NCBI GenBank assembly: GCA_027405735.1
Contig: JAPEHQ010000003.1
Coordinates: 2,480,001-2,544,000, forward strand
DNA from: Mucor racemosus
Lineage: Eukaryota; Mucoromycota; Mucoromycetes; Mucorales; Mucoraceae
Length of the DNA stretch: 64,000 nucleotides
Reading direction: 5' to 3'
The translations under genes were made by a program, and so were the position numbers. Every line of letters begins with the position of its first letter. The stretch's first letter is position 1. The notes below the pieces were generated by a model. The model did not search any database and had not been told where the DNA came from. It saw nothing but the letters and a program-made list of their open reading frames with translations. Shown here one piece after another: positions 1-12,180 of this stretch.

Positions 1-1241
1 TTCAATTACGATACAGAAGTTTTTTTTTTTAGTTTTTTTCAGGCCACAGATTCCTATTTCAACGATATAACTAACAATCACAATTGCCAGTCAAGTATTT
101 GAAGAATTTTCAAGCTTTAGTTTCAAATTTATTAATTGCATAAAACGTTATTTATATATTTTTATACATGTTCAAAATAGTACTAATTTTTTTGTTTTTT
201 GCAAAACACTGTTTATGAGTAATTACAATACTTTTTCTAAGGGATATATTCTTTCAAAAATGTTTTGGCGGCATTTTAAATAACTAAAATCTGAAGCTTC
301 AAAAATAATTGAAATACCATTTTTGAAAAAAATTTTTTTGTTTTTTGCGATTTAAGTACAATTTTGTCTAATAAGTTACTTTAGCGTTCTAAACAACTCT
401 GGTAGATATCTTAATTATGTATCGAATTATGTGTAAAATTATAGTTGTTTCAACTGTAATTTTTTCGTAAATTCGATTATTAAACTTTTTGATTTTTCCA
501 GGAAACGTCAAAATATTGATAGTAAAACAACCAATTATATTATTTAGAAAAGTGCTCCGAAGAATTCTGGACAATTTTCACTTATATGCATCATAGTAAT
601 TTTTTTTGTTTTTGCAGTGAAAATCCCGAAAAACTGATTTTCGTCAATTTTTGCCTATAGATGTAAGGGTCTGGAGGTCGATTTTTATGATGTTTTTTTA
701 TGACCCAAAAAAATGAGGAAATAGGATAGAAAGCAACTATAGAGTTGGAAAAATGGTTGAGGGTAGCTTGGAGCTTTCAAATCTCTCAAAACCGACCCAG
801 AAATGAGATCTGAAATTATTACATTTGTGGATATTTTCATAGAAATTCAACCAATCGAAAGTCAAATGTGGATATGATTTCTGCCTGTGTATGCTCATAG
901 CAATAACTAAACATATATTAATTGCTAGAGATGATATTTCATACGACTGTTGACTTTAAATCTTCTTCATCTGAGATCGCGAGTGATTTAATATTATAGA
1001 ATCCGATGGCATAATCTTGCCATTTTACAAAAGCAACACATTTTCATATGTTTATTTTTGGTTTACTATAATGGTTTATAATTTATGCAAACTAGTTAGA
1101 CCAAAAAAGTAGTATTTAAAGTTTAACTTTGGCAAGAAAGCTCGTGTTTTTCGCATCCTTATTTGCGGACTCTATTTTACTAAAGGAGGGACATTTAGTA
1201 ATGGTCGTGTGCTTGTGCATAAGTTTGTACTCTCAAGAATG

Positions 1242-1302
<61 letters not shown>

Positions 1303-1998
1303 TGTGTGTGTGTATGTGTGTGTGCGTGTGTTATAGCGCCTATAGATTTTGTTACACATTAGAGAAATAAATTACTGGCATTGTTGATTTGCACTAAATA
1401 TCCTATTAAAAGCTGTATAAGAAGCCTAATTCCGCTCAAATATAGAGTATACGTAAGATAAATAATGTGTACATATGAATATAAAGATCGCAAATTGTTA
1501 CTATTTAAATGTTAAATGATATACATGTGTCTTATACCAAGCGGCATTAATTATACGGAATAATGATGTGTTCTGCTGAAAAGTGAGGTTTACTTCGTTG
1601 GTCTCATTATTCTCAGAACTTGCTTGTACCATAGTGAAACAAAAAATTCCAGTATATAAAATAGATGTTTAAACTTATATTTGAAATTTAAGACATGTAA
1701 TTAATAAGTAATATGAACTTGATAAAATCCTTTACGCATTGGTGGTCCCTGTAATATTCAAGGATTACATTTCTCACACATTTATAACTTGTATGGTTTG
1801 TCGGCATCATTCATAAATAAATACTTGGCGCTGGCTTGAACGATCATTCCGGCATATATTATTAGACAAATGTATCATGTGGATTTCTTGTATCTTGAGT
1901 GGTGTTGTAATGAATATATCATTTCATATCAAGTGTTTTTACCGAGTACATACAAAATAGCATTTGAGTTACCACAAAATTCGAAAATGTGTTAGTTG
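1..1998. other. Non-coding AT-rich stretch
   Basis: I see no open frame with protein-like composition here. The first 900 bases are rich in T and A homopolymer runs. Apart from a GT microsatellite, no copy of this segment is recognisable elsewhere in the window. Confidence 0.5.
1243..1331. repeat. (GT)n microsatellite
   Basis: About 90 bases of nearly pure GT dinucleotide, broken by a few TATG and GCG variants towards the right end. It should be length-polymorphic between strains. Confidence 0.95.
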
Positions 1999-2185
1999 AA
2001 TCGCATGGATTGTCATTTTGATTTTGAGACCACCACAATACATTAAAAATCAGCAAAATTGGGTAATTTGGGAAGTGCCAATCGGGCACCATGAGCTTCG
2101 TTTACCTTGTGCACATAATCTATTTGATGTGGTACAAGAGATTGAAATTAAGGAGCTTCCGAGTCATTGTAAAAGATTAAAATAA
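1999..2185 (+). pseudogene. Possible coding relic or terminal exon, unidentified
   Basis: A reading frame of about 61 codons without an ATG ends at a TAA at 2183-2185. Its last 45 codons have protein-like composition, including stretches reading WVIWEVPIGHHELRLPC and VVQEIEIKELPSH, unlike the surrounding A/T homopolymer. A TGA lies just upstream, so it would have to be a 3' terminal exon or a decayed fragment. I do not recognise the family. The only evidence is composition, so confidence is low. Confidence 0.25.
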
Positions 2186-2649
2186 CTTATTATGGTGTAT
2201 TAATTATCATGCTTTTGAATACTTTAAACTAGGAGTGAAAAATTACATGATAAGTGTTCTTTGAAGGAGAGAACAATGGGGGATGAGAGTGAGAGAGAGG
2301 GAGAAAGGGGCACCTTCATGGTATTTGTTTAATCTGTTCGGGTCCCAAAAAATTGAAAGAGACCCAATCATGGTAACCAGGTATTCTACAAGAAGTTATT
2401 TGAGATAGTTTGGTACCTTTATTATCGCTTTATTATTATTACTATTATTATTATTATTAACTTGACACAAGAAATAACAATTTATACATTTCAAATCTCG
2501 AAATACAATCATTCCTTTTTCTTTCTTTTCTTTTCTTTTCTTTTTTCACATTTTCAACATTTGTCCAATCTATTTTGTGGCTAGACAACCACAATTATTA
2601 CGTTTCTTCATTATTGCATCAAAAACTTTAATTTTCAATTGATTTACAC
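2186..2649. other. 5' flank of the RasGEF gene
   Basis: No gene seen. It holds a GA-rich stretch (about 2275-2305), a TTA-rich run (about 2430-2460) and a TTTTC-type pyrimidine tract (about 2516-2545) some 110 bases before the start codon. Such tracts are common in fungal promoters, but no TATA box stands out. Confidence 0.4.
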
Positions 2650-3240
2650 ATGGAAGACCCACAGTCTTCTTTAGATTTGGCTTTTGAATATTTTGAAAAT
2701 GGTCAAATAAAAGTTAGTTTTGATAAGAATTCAGACACTTAATGAAAATATTAATATTTTTCTTCAAAAAGGATGCTTATAATACATTTTTAGCTACAGC
2801 TCAGAATGCTATAACACCATTATTTGACGTAAAATTTGTTCATTGCTGTTAGTATCATTAGCAAACATGCTTGAATGAGGTTTGAAACTAATCTTAATCT
2901 GTTACTAGCAATTGTTTCAAAATCACAAAATTCAGCTGCATTGATATCGATACTGCATTCATGTATAGATCATGTTGAGAAAATTATGGAACACCATTCT
3001 CCAACTGCTCTCAATAAAATTGCTCCTCCACTTCCACCAAAACCATCTCATGTGAACAAGCCGGTCTTGCCACCTAAACCATCAACTACTACAACTAGAG
3101 CAACTCCCCCAATTCCACCATCATCAAACATAATAATGATGAAACGAACCATGTCAGCCAAGGGTAAACCCTCATATTTACTTTCTTTAAAACGTCAACT
3201 AACAATGAATCCCTTTTTTTTTTCTAACAGACAATTATAC

Positions 3241-3285
<45 letters not shown>

Positions 3286-5249
3286 TCAACATACCCGATC
3301 CAATTCATATCAAATCGAATCATCTCATCACAATGAAACCGTACCTGATGGTGAAATTAATGCTACACATCTTGTTCCAGCTCAAACAAACAATAGCGAT
3401 AGTTTGACTCCACCAAATAGCTCAAGCACTATGGGAGGAATTAAATCTGATCATATCCCACTTATACCTATACCCCCTCTTCTCACGACACATACTGTAT
3501 TACAAGAAAAACTTGACGAACTTGAATTGGCATTAAAAGATTTTCGTACACAAAAAAACCAGCTGAGTGGCGACAATAATGAAAGAGAGAAAGAGATTAA
3601 ATTGAATGATGCTATTTCTAAATATACCCCATATGTTGCTGAAGCCAAACATACCTTGAATCGTGTTCGTACTTTGTACATGTGCGCTGCCACTATCCCC
3701 AGCATACTTCATTTTCAACCAGGATTGGTTGCTTATCAACTGACAAGAATTGAATCCGCTATCTTTCTAGGTATTCCTCCACAAGCATTACTCTCTCACG
3801 CACCAAAATCACCTCATCCTCGAGTTGTAGCTTCATCTGATTTCTTTAATTATGTTACTCGCATGATTGAACATTCCGTTCTACTCCCACAAGAAGCATC
3901 TGTAAGAGCTCAGCATATCAATCAATGGATCAAGGTTGCAAGTAAATGTCAAGATTTGAATAACTATCAAACTCTCAAGGGTATCATATCTGCATTATGG
4001 ACTCCTCCTGTTCAAAGATTAAAACGTACTTGGGCATATATCCCTAAAAAAAGTTTATCAAGATTGGAATCTATGACTGAACTCATGTCAGAAGCAAACA
4101 ACTATGGAAAATATCGAGAGCATATGGGAATTGTCTCTACTTCAGTGTTAAACGGTAAAAGTGTCAATTTGATTCAATCAGAACACTATAAAAGGCCTAC
4201 TGTCCCCTTTCTCGGTACTTTTATTCACGATATGACATATTTACTTGCTGCTGTAGGTCAAGCACAACAGCAAACCAAGTCCACTAATGGTTTTCCACAA
4301 ATTCCCATAAGAACATCTTCTACATTGTGCAAGGCAGATAACGACAATTCCGGTCAATTACACAAAGATCCTCGCATAAGCAAGCTCCTGGAGATTCTTC
4401 AAAAGTTTCAATCTTCTCCTCCTTATGATAGAAAACCTAGTGCTGCCAATGCAAAAATGATCAGTAAACAAGTGCGACCTGCATTATCGCAAGCAATTCA
4501 TCGAAGCAAATCTAGTTTTGGACGTTTAGGAGGCGCCATTGGTTTTGGTAATGGTAACACAGATAATAGTAACACAAATGATTTGATCAACAACCAAAAT
4601 GGAATTTATAATACTGATTGTGCTGATGATTTTGATTCTGAAGAGCAACAAAGTTTGGTAACTCAATACCTTTTAATGAGACCTTGGGTTAGCCAAAATA
4701 CAGTCGATGAATTAAGTTTATTACGAGAACCTCCTAATAATAATAGCACCACCAGCAGCAACAAATATGCCTCAGGTAGAACAAGTAGTATGGGAAGTCA
4801 TTATACAAGTTCAATCATGAGTAATACAAGCTCTCTGATGCGCCTCAGCAACCCCGCCACGAATAGCACTATGACATTAGCTTCTTCTCTTAATGACAGC
4901 TATAGTCGACCTGCTAGTTTAGACGATGTATACCATCATCAAAATCGATCTTATATTTATGGAAGAGGATCGTCAAACATAGGCCCACTCACATCATCTT
5001 CAACTTTGGAAGACAATGATGATGGTGAATTTGAAGAAGAAAACGGTACTACATCTCCTCATCATTTTGTTATATCCCCGCGGGATGGAAAAATTTGGAA
5101 TGATCCTACCATCTCACTGTACAACAAAGGTATGTTGATTCATTGGTTTTTTCAGATTGTATAAAATTGACAATGTTCTTTTAATAGCATCTTCGGTCGT
5201 GGCTCCAACTGTTCCTCCTCGTCCTTCGCCACTGCCTCGTCTAAACTAA
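2650..5249 (+). CDS. Ras-type guanine-nucleotide exchange factor with MIT-like N-terminus
   Basis: Five exons give an open frame of 784 residues: 2650-2712, 2772-2847, 2909-3163, 3231-5129 and 5188-5249. All introns are GT-AG, and the first two donors are both GTTAGT. Residues about 295-475 form a CDC25-homology RasGEF domain. Visible signatures are AQHINQWIKVASKCQDLNNY, the RLKRTW segment, ANNYGKYREHM and VPFLGTFIHDMTYL, the last near the catalytic helical hairpin. Such domains eject GDP from Ras-family GTPases at membranes. The first 70 residues resemble a three-helix MIT domain, which in other proteins binds ESCRT-III tails. Residues 75-190 carry PPLPPKP-type SH3 ligands and a poly-Gln run encoded by CAA repeats. 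The tail is Ser/Asn-rich and ends in PPRPSPLPRLN. The small first exons would be missed if translation were called from the long fourth exon alone. RasGEF identity is firm; the MIT call is tentative. Confidence 0.88.
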
Positions 5250-6227
5250 CGACAAGGCAGTACGTCCCATATAAATTGTGCTTGAAAAATAGGATACCAC
5301 AGGAAATAATTTGCTTCATGTCAAGTTTCTCGACGAAACTAGTCAAAAATTGTATATTGAATATAAATTAGTATTTATTTTTTCCTTGAATAAAAGTAGA
5401 ATTCGTATGAATATCGGATGCACATAACTTTTCATCGCAAATACGGTATAAGCCCAATGTACTCATTAATTTTACACGTAGTGTATATATACAATATATG
5501 ACAACGTTTCTCAGGGCAGGACTCAAAATAAGAGTAATTATATACATAATGAAATCTCATATAAAGATAAAAATTCAGTCTCTGAAATTGTAGCACTCAA
5601 CAATCAAATCGAAAAATGTTGAAATTCAAGAAAATTAATGTTCAAAGCTGTTAGACTTCAAAAAATAAACCAAACCATTTTTTTTATAACTAACCCCGTC
5701 TAAAATAAATTTCATGTTATACCTTAGACACTGTTAAATAGATAGAAATATACCGCATTATGCTACCTATTTCTAAATTTATTTCATACCTCACAAAAGA
5801 CCCAAAAACAGGCTAATCCAGGGAATTGCAAAAAGTTCAGCCTCCCCAAGTTACTGTAAAAATGGAGAGATCAAAACTCGTACTTGTTTAAACTATTTGT
5901 ATGCGCTGTTTTCGATATTCTGAGCATTTTCATAAAATCAAAGAATGGTCCAAATTTAAATTTTGAAGTTGTACTTGATATGTAGTAGAAGATAATATGC
6001 AAATAGCATATTTTGATTTCATTAGTTAACAGCTATTTTTGAAGAAGTATACCGCCATTTTCGACAAGAAACCTGTCTTTCTCTGCTTAAAAATCATGAA
6101 ACAACTGAAAAAATGCTTGTAATAATTAATAAATATTGATTCAAATGGCTGCAAGTTTCAAAATATACTACAGCTATAACATTATTCGGCACTAAATAAC
6201 TCTAGCATCCCATGGAGTAAAACTTAA
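5250..6227. other. Intergenic, no gene seen
   Basis: The 3' flank of the RasGEF gene, followed by AT-rich sequence. No open frame of protein-like composition and no second copy of this segment noticed in the window. Confidence 0.5.
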
Positions 6228-8345
6228 TGTAAATCACCTCTAGCGCATTAATTATCAAGCAAGACTATATTATCATCAAATAAGCTACCACAGAATATTA
6301 ACATGTATAAATATTTACAGTAATAAGCTTGAACCAAGTGGGTACAGCATCATTAATTCTTAAAAAAGTTTACAAGTATAATAAAATCTCTTATTTTTAA
6401 GACTTACAAGGCTTTTAACGGAATATTAATTTAGAAAATTATTTTTGTCCAGATCATCAATTTTGACATTTTTTAATTTTTTTTTTTTTGGTTTTGCAAA
6501 TTTAGAGTTAATTATACTACCAATTATAAAAAAAAAAGTATACACATATACCGAATTTAGCGCTCTATTTGCTCAATAAAAAATAATAAACATTTTTACT
6601 ATAAAATATTACATGAAAATCCTTTAATCAAAAAACCGTTTTTGGGCCAAAAATACTAATTTTCATTACTTAACGTTTAATGTTGAGCTTTTATAAAATG
6701 TGTATTAGTCATGGCTACAATTTTCTCTCTCATTGTAGTATATTTAGACGTTGATTTTGATATCAAAATTTAATTTTTCTGTTTTTTGATCAAAATCATG
6801 AGTGTTGGTAAGGATAAATTGAGTCACCAAAAATGTCCGCTACAAAGTCTGAGTTTTCAGACCTTACATGGTTAAATATAAGAAAAGTTGAGAGAAGAAC
6901 ATTTTTTTATTTAAAACATAGTAGATATATCATAGTATAACAGACTTAGCCGTTCAATCTTGCTATACTCAATTACGGTGTTGCTCTACGGGCTCGCTTT
7001 TGTAATTTTTTAATGAATGTATGATATGACAGACAATTTTTCTGATAGAAAAATGTATGTTTCTATGATAACAGCAGATATTGTCTATTTTTTTTTTTGT
7101 TTAGTTTATGATCCATGCGACTGACTGTAATAATAATGCTGCTTTTACATTGACTGAAATGAGCAATTTAGCAGGATTTTAATTGCACTATATAATATAA
7201 AGCCTTGAAAATCCTTTTCTACGTGTGCTGTTTCTCTCTTTTTGTATGTTTTTATATTCTAAGGATATATTCATCATTTTATAAGGCATATCAGACTATT
7301 ATCAAGCTGGTATTATTCTTTTCTTTTATCTGAATATGCATGCTAATATAAGGGACTAATGTTTTTAATATAGGTAGCAGTCTATATTAGAGACTGATAT
7401 TTTTATTTAACCGCATTCTAAGATCAAACATAATTATTTACTACTGTATTGCTGGACCTATTTCTTGATTACCAAATCAAATCGAAGGCAACATGATATT
7501 TATATCTACTCAATGAAACGCTAGAAATGGCTACAATCTCAAGAAATGTTCCAAAAAAATGATTAAATTTCAAATGATATAGAAACAAAAAAAAAACAAA
7601 TAATCTAATATCTTGACTAACTACTATAGTTTTGATTATAGGTATACTTGAAAACAACTCTTTTTTCAGCTGACAATCATAATAAACTAAAATAGTAAGT
7701 TTAAAGAAGATTAATTTGTTTAAATTTTGTGTGTAATAAAGTAAAATCTATAACCTTAAATTTGACTTGCATATAAATTTAAGCAGTAAGTGTTATTTAA
7801 GTTTATGTTTGAGTAAAAACCATTGTTGTTGTAAACATTATAATAGCTATAAACATAATATTTAAAAATGATGATAATCGTAAATATATTGGCAGTTGCA
7901 TTTATCTCTCTACATCAACAACGTATTGAATTGTATTGTCTATAAACTATATTATATATACAATAAAAGTAAATGTAATTTAAAAGCGCATTCCAGTAAA
8001 AAATGCACTGGAATTTTGAGGACGGCACGATGCTCATATACATACAAACCAATTTTTGCTCATACAATTAGCTCATTATGCTCATGGTCAGGTTTTATTA
8101 TTATGCACAAATAGGAATGATGATATGCTTATGGGCAATTCTACTATTATGCACACATGGGATTAATGTCATGCACACGGATAGAATCTATAATTCTTCA
8201 CATACAGGCTTTTCTTTGTGCCCATGTGCATCTTGTTATATATCTTTTTAGCCATTATTCAGTGGGCGCAACAACTCATCAGGCTATAATGTGCAGCCCA
8301 CCTGGGCACAACAAAATCATCTTGTGCAGCACATGTCGGCTGTAG
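6228..8345 (+). repeat. Dispersed repeat family A, copy 1
   Basis: About 2.1 kb that aligns almost end to end with 12181-14305, and in its left third with 49341-50095. Shared landmarks are the opening near AATGTAAATCACCTCTAGCG, a TTTTTTTGGTTTTGCAAAT tract, AAAACCGTTTTTGGGCCAAA, and a GCACA-rich right end with CACAACAAAATCATCTTGTG. No transposase-like frame is visible, and short frames differ between copies. It is either non-autonomous or the decayed remains of a larger element. Confidence 0.8.
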
Positions 8346-9248
8346 TGCTTTTATATACTGTATAAATACTTTAAATTTGTGATTTTATGGACTTTTTTTG
8401 AATCCGGTTGTATCATCTTATACTTTTCAAGTTAAATTCGTTATTATGCTAATAATGCTGTAGACTGTGTTTATGCTTTACTTAAAATAAGCCTTTGAAT
8501 AATTAATAGCAATATAGTCGAACCTTAATTTCTGTGAATTATCCTTCGAGTTTATGAATAAAATACAATAAAAAGAGACAATAATGTATCAGCTTTTCCA
8601 ACTGTATCTCAAAACTAAAAGAAGTCTATCGTTTATTAAGATCTAAAAGTATGGGTCTTTTATATCTATTTACTATTTACTACTGATATTATGACTAAAG
8701 AACCAATAGATCAATATGATAAGTATTATCCATATTGATTCAGCAAATCCGAGATGTATCGTGTTGAATTATAGCCTTAGTTGATATGTTTCATAATTAG
8801 TATTTGTCTTGTTCTTATTTAGTTCCTTGAGAGCAGGTCCGTGCCCTGAGATCAATTTTTATATTAATAGCGCCTCCTATTAATGTGCTGTTATAAAATG
8901 AGCTAAATGTGCTATTGAGCCACATGGAAAAATAGAGTATCCGTAGTCGATACTTCCTTCCGAAGTATCGGCTATATCATGGATTTGTGCAAGCCACTAT
9001 CATAGTATTTGTGTATTAGATTAGGATGTAGATTTGTAGAAGGTGACATGGAATACAACATTTCGTATAAAATTTCGATATCTGCATCTTATAGCCGCTT
9101 GGGATATTTAAACAGCCGCGCCCGAACTGTCCGGTAGTTTTTCTAGAGATTTAAAGCTTGGAAAATATCATTAGATGGCCGCTTCCGGAGATTGTTCGGC
9201 TTTTTTTTTGGAAGAGTGGCCATTGGCAAAAATATGAATCATATACTA
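8346..9248. other. Intergenic, no gene seen
   Basis: AT-rich sequence with a small perfect hairpin: the 9-base arm CGATACTTC at 8948-8956 pairs with 8962-8970. A slightly GC-richer part lies at about 9090-9200. No coding signal. Confidence 0.45.
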
Positions 9249-9777
9249 TGTTGTATGCCACCAAGTACCGTATGTTATCACATTCTACAATATCAATACA
9301 CTTACAATCTATTGACTACGAGATTTATTGAAATGCAAACTCTTGATACTGGATATAAAAAACTCCTAGGGTACTAAGTTTAATCCAGTAACTACCAAAA
9401 ATGCTTGGACTTCAATTATAAAGCCATATTATTTCATCCATGCGGTTAATCAATCAAGTAGCTATCAAATCAACATCGAAGCACAATTAGCGCAGCATTA
9501 AAACAAAGCAACTCACAAGCTCTGCAGCAAAAACGGTTAAATTATGATTGATCCATTTCAATGCATAGATTATTATCAAACAGATCTAATGGTTCAATAG
9601 CGCCTTAAATTACATCTCAGGATCGCAATGTCAAATCAATATAAAAGGCCATACTTTTATATTTAAATAAACGACATCTTGTTTTTATTATACAGTTAAA
9701 GAACTGATTCATTAATCATTCTCTTTTAATTGTATTTTTTTTTAAGTATTATTTATCAAACCTGAAAATATACGACA
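9249..9777 (+). repeat. Family E repeat, copy 1 (solo-LTR-like)
   Basis: 529 bases starting TGTTGTATGCC and ending GACA, so the termini are TG...CA. It matches 54418-54952 along its whole length and, inverted, 30306-31191. Inside are a TATA-like stretch and AATAAACGACATC near the 3' end, as in an LTR with polyadenylation signal. No flanking target duplication is visible. It abuts a family D copy at the point where other D copies read AGGCTAAACC, so it may have inserted into D. Confidence 0.6.
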
Positions 9778-9965
9778 AGGCTAAACCTTTTGCAATTCTG
9801 CGGATCAGCGCTAGAAGTACCTGCCATTGCAATGGGAGGTTATTTGGATTCATATTCGTTGAGAAGAACTGATGGGCTTGCTGATCTTAGTAGGCGTAAG
9901 TAGCAGGTAACCAACTTGTTGCTCGAACTGGCTGAACGTACAATGAGCCATGGATGCTGGTAGTA
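9778..9965 (+). repeat. Family D repeat, copy 1
   Basis: Matches 14885-15115, 32195-32545 and 54080-54395. Landmarks are AGGCTAAACCTTTTGCAATT, GTACCTGCCATTGCAA, GGATTCATATTCGTTGAGAA and CCAACTTGTTGCTC. The left part of the repeat is missing here. Confidence 0.7.
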
Positions 9966-10164
9966 TTACTGGTGTCGAGCCGGGTTTTGCCAGCCAAATT
10001 TACTAGTACAGTATGCGTATCATACTCATTAATGAAAAAGGAAAAAAATTACTAGACATATCCAAAACTTGCTAAGAAAAAAAAGGAGGATCATACAGTA
10101 TTCGATGAGAAGCAAGGTCATCGGAAATTCTCTTTCAAAATTCATATCCTAATACCAGCAGAGG

Positions 10165-10258
10165 ACTTCCCCTTTGGCGGGTTTGAACTCACGAATATGT
10201 GTGTCGCACACAATTTGTAGCGCATGCACTACCCGTTAAGCTTGTCATTCTCCTTTGG
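10165..10258 (-). other. Degenerate tRNA-like sequence, possible tRNA-derived SINE head
   Basis: On the minus strand a box-A-like AAGCTTAACGGGTAGTGC (10226-10243) is followed about 35 bases on by a box-B-like GAGTTCAAACC (10180-10190). This is the order and spacing of an internal Pol III promoter. The acceptor, D and T stems do not pair properly, so it is not a working tRNA. Downstream on the same strand the sequence runs to a T-rich tail near 10080. It could be a SINE or a decayed tRNA gene. No second copy was seen. Confidence 0.35.
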
Positions 10259-11260
10259 TCTACAATTTTAATAATCCCCATACATGTGAACATGTATTTG
10301 TCATTTTTTTACTATTTTGGGAAATGCAGCAAATTAAGATTTATTTTTTCTTTTTGAAAATGATAGTAGAGCTTTCCAGAAATTGGTAGTAGACATCATC
10401 TGGAAAAAATGCCAATTTTTGATGGTGATGTAAACAAAACTCAATGTTAGTACATTAATATTAAGCTGTATAACACAAAAATTGAATATGGATGAATGTA
10501 AAGCAATATTTGCCAAAATAGGAGTTCGTATAACATGAGCTATAACGCACAGAAGAAACTCAAGTGATATTCAACAGATGCAGTTGAATTTGGAAATTCA
10601 GTTTTTAGGAGTAAAAACACCTGAATTATAAATTATACTGGAAAACCAAAATACGCATTATTCATCAAACTAAAAACAGACACCAACTTTCCAATTCACC
10701 AGTGTTAAATGCAAATATCAATTGTATAATCTCTACCAGTGCGAAATAATAATATGATAGTGATGTATCATTCTTAAACCGGATCATCATGTCAAATCCA
10801 AAAAAGTAAATAATAACAGATTCGGAACCGGAAGTTAATTGAATATTAGTTATGCCATGCTCCTAAAAGCATGGTATAGAAGCATGGTATAAAAGCATGA
10901 TACTCCAGTGCGATATTCCAAAATCATATACCAACGTAACACATTACTATTAAATAACATCTAAACTACCTTATCACATCATTAATTCCCCAAATAAAAC
11001 AGTATATAAACCCTATTAATTTCATTCCAATAAACGATATCTCTTTACTTGATTAAGTTTCTAGTATTTATTTAACCTAGACATATTCTGATAAATCAGA
11101 TATACTGTATGAATCAGTTAGTTTGACAATTATAACCAATAATAATAATAATATTAATAATAATAATAGGATCGAGTTTTTAAAGTAATAACAAAAAACT
11201 ACCAACAGTATACTAGTAATAAATTGTAATTTAATGCACTATCGTTAAATATGGCCGAAT
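10259..11260. other. Intergenic, no gene seen
   Basis: AT-rich. It holds a short tandem repeat of AAGCATGGTATA-type units (about 10857-10903). At about 10920-11090 there is an LTR-like stretch with AATAAACGATATC, also found near the 3' end of family E. No coding signal. Confidence 0.4.
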
Positions 11261-11360
11261 ATTAATGAATCAAAGATGCTACAAAAACATAATTATAAAA
11301 AGCGATAGGAAATACAGTTAATTATAACTCTTCTAAGTTTATTAAAGGTATAAAGTAAAG
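11261..11360 (+). repeat. Family H short repeat, copy 1
   Basis: About 100 bases similar to 51612-51715. They share GCTACAAAAACATAAT-like and TATAACTCTTCTAAGTTT segments. The nature of the repeat is unknown. Confidence 0.5.
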
Positions 11361-11940
11361 CCACGATCCATCTACTTGATGGATCACTGTGGTATTTATA
11401 TTAAATGTCTAATTAGAATTATTAATGCAGTGATTTGATCTTCTTGGTTTCAAAGCTGATGGGAAAAGGGATCAGCAATTACTAATTCAAGTTATACAAT
11501 TATCTATAATTGTTGTTTGTAGTTTTAAATTATAGTTAAGTTTCTATATTTCATAATCTTGGTTCTCACACCAAATTTATGTTATTCATTACTAATTTAA
11601 TTTGATGTGTGAAAGACTGCCAGTAGTTCACATAAAAAAATACAACTGGTAAAAAAAAACTGATACTCTATGTAAAACGTGGTCAAGGTTGACAAATGGC
11701 ACATTCATTGTGTGGTGGGAATTGCGGCATTTTGGTGGATAGAAATCACAGGACCAAGATGTTGTGTTTGCTTCAGGATTTTCAAAAGGGTTTAAACGAA
11801 TTCTTCATTAAACTCAACTAGATGTTGAATACTCACCATATGCGATTAGTATCATTTTGGCTTTTATTTAATTGTTGTATTGTTAAAAATCAAGCTTTTC
11901 ATAGCTTATAACAATGACAATGGGATGTTTCTGGTTTTAG
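11361..11940. other. Intergenic, no gene seen
   Basis: It begins with a hairpin in which GATCCATC and GATGGATC flank a five-base loop. The rest is AT-rich without a convincing frame. Its end, TTTTAG at 11940, is a plausible splice acceptor for the dynein relic that follows. Confidence 0.4.
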
Positions 11941-12166
11941 GTTGCATTTATCATAAGGCGAGCTGATGATACGTTCGATACTACTACTCTAAATGAAATC
12001 AGCCAATTTAGTTTATGGAATTTAGATGCAAATACCGAGGAACCATTTGTACGTACTTAAGTTGGTTCTGGTAAAGCATTGAATAAATTGGCTTGGGACA
12101 AAGAGGGTAAAAAGGCGGCAATAGGTTCCAGTGATGGCCAATGTTTATGTTTGTGATTTTGGAGAG
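11941..12166 (+). pseudogene. Cytoplasmic dynein intermediate chain fragment (WD40 part)
   Basis: Read in one frame this exon-like piece gives FSLWNLDANTEEPF, then a TAA in frame (12058-12060), then VGSGKALNKLAWDKEGKKAA and IGSSDG. After a one-base frameshift near 12138 it reads NVYVCDFGE and ends at a GTAAGA donor-like site. This matches the WD-repeat region of dynein intermediate chains, where the pattern WNL, P, ALN, W, G, GSSDG and VY is typical. The family binds cargo adaptors and dynein light chains. Only about 75 codons survive, with a stop and a frameshift, so it cannot make the protein. It directly abuts repeat A copy 2. Confidence 0.7.
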
Positions 12167-12180
12167 GTAAGACTAAAATT

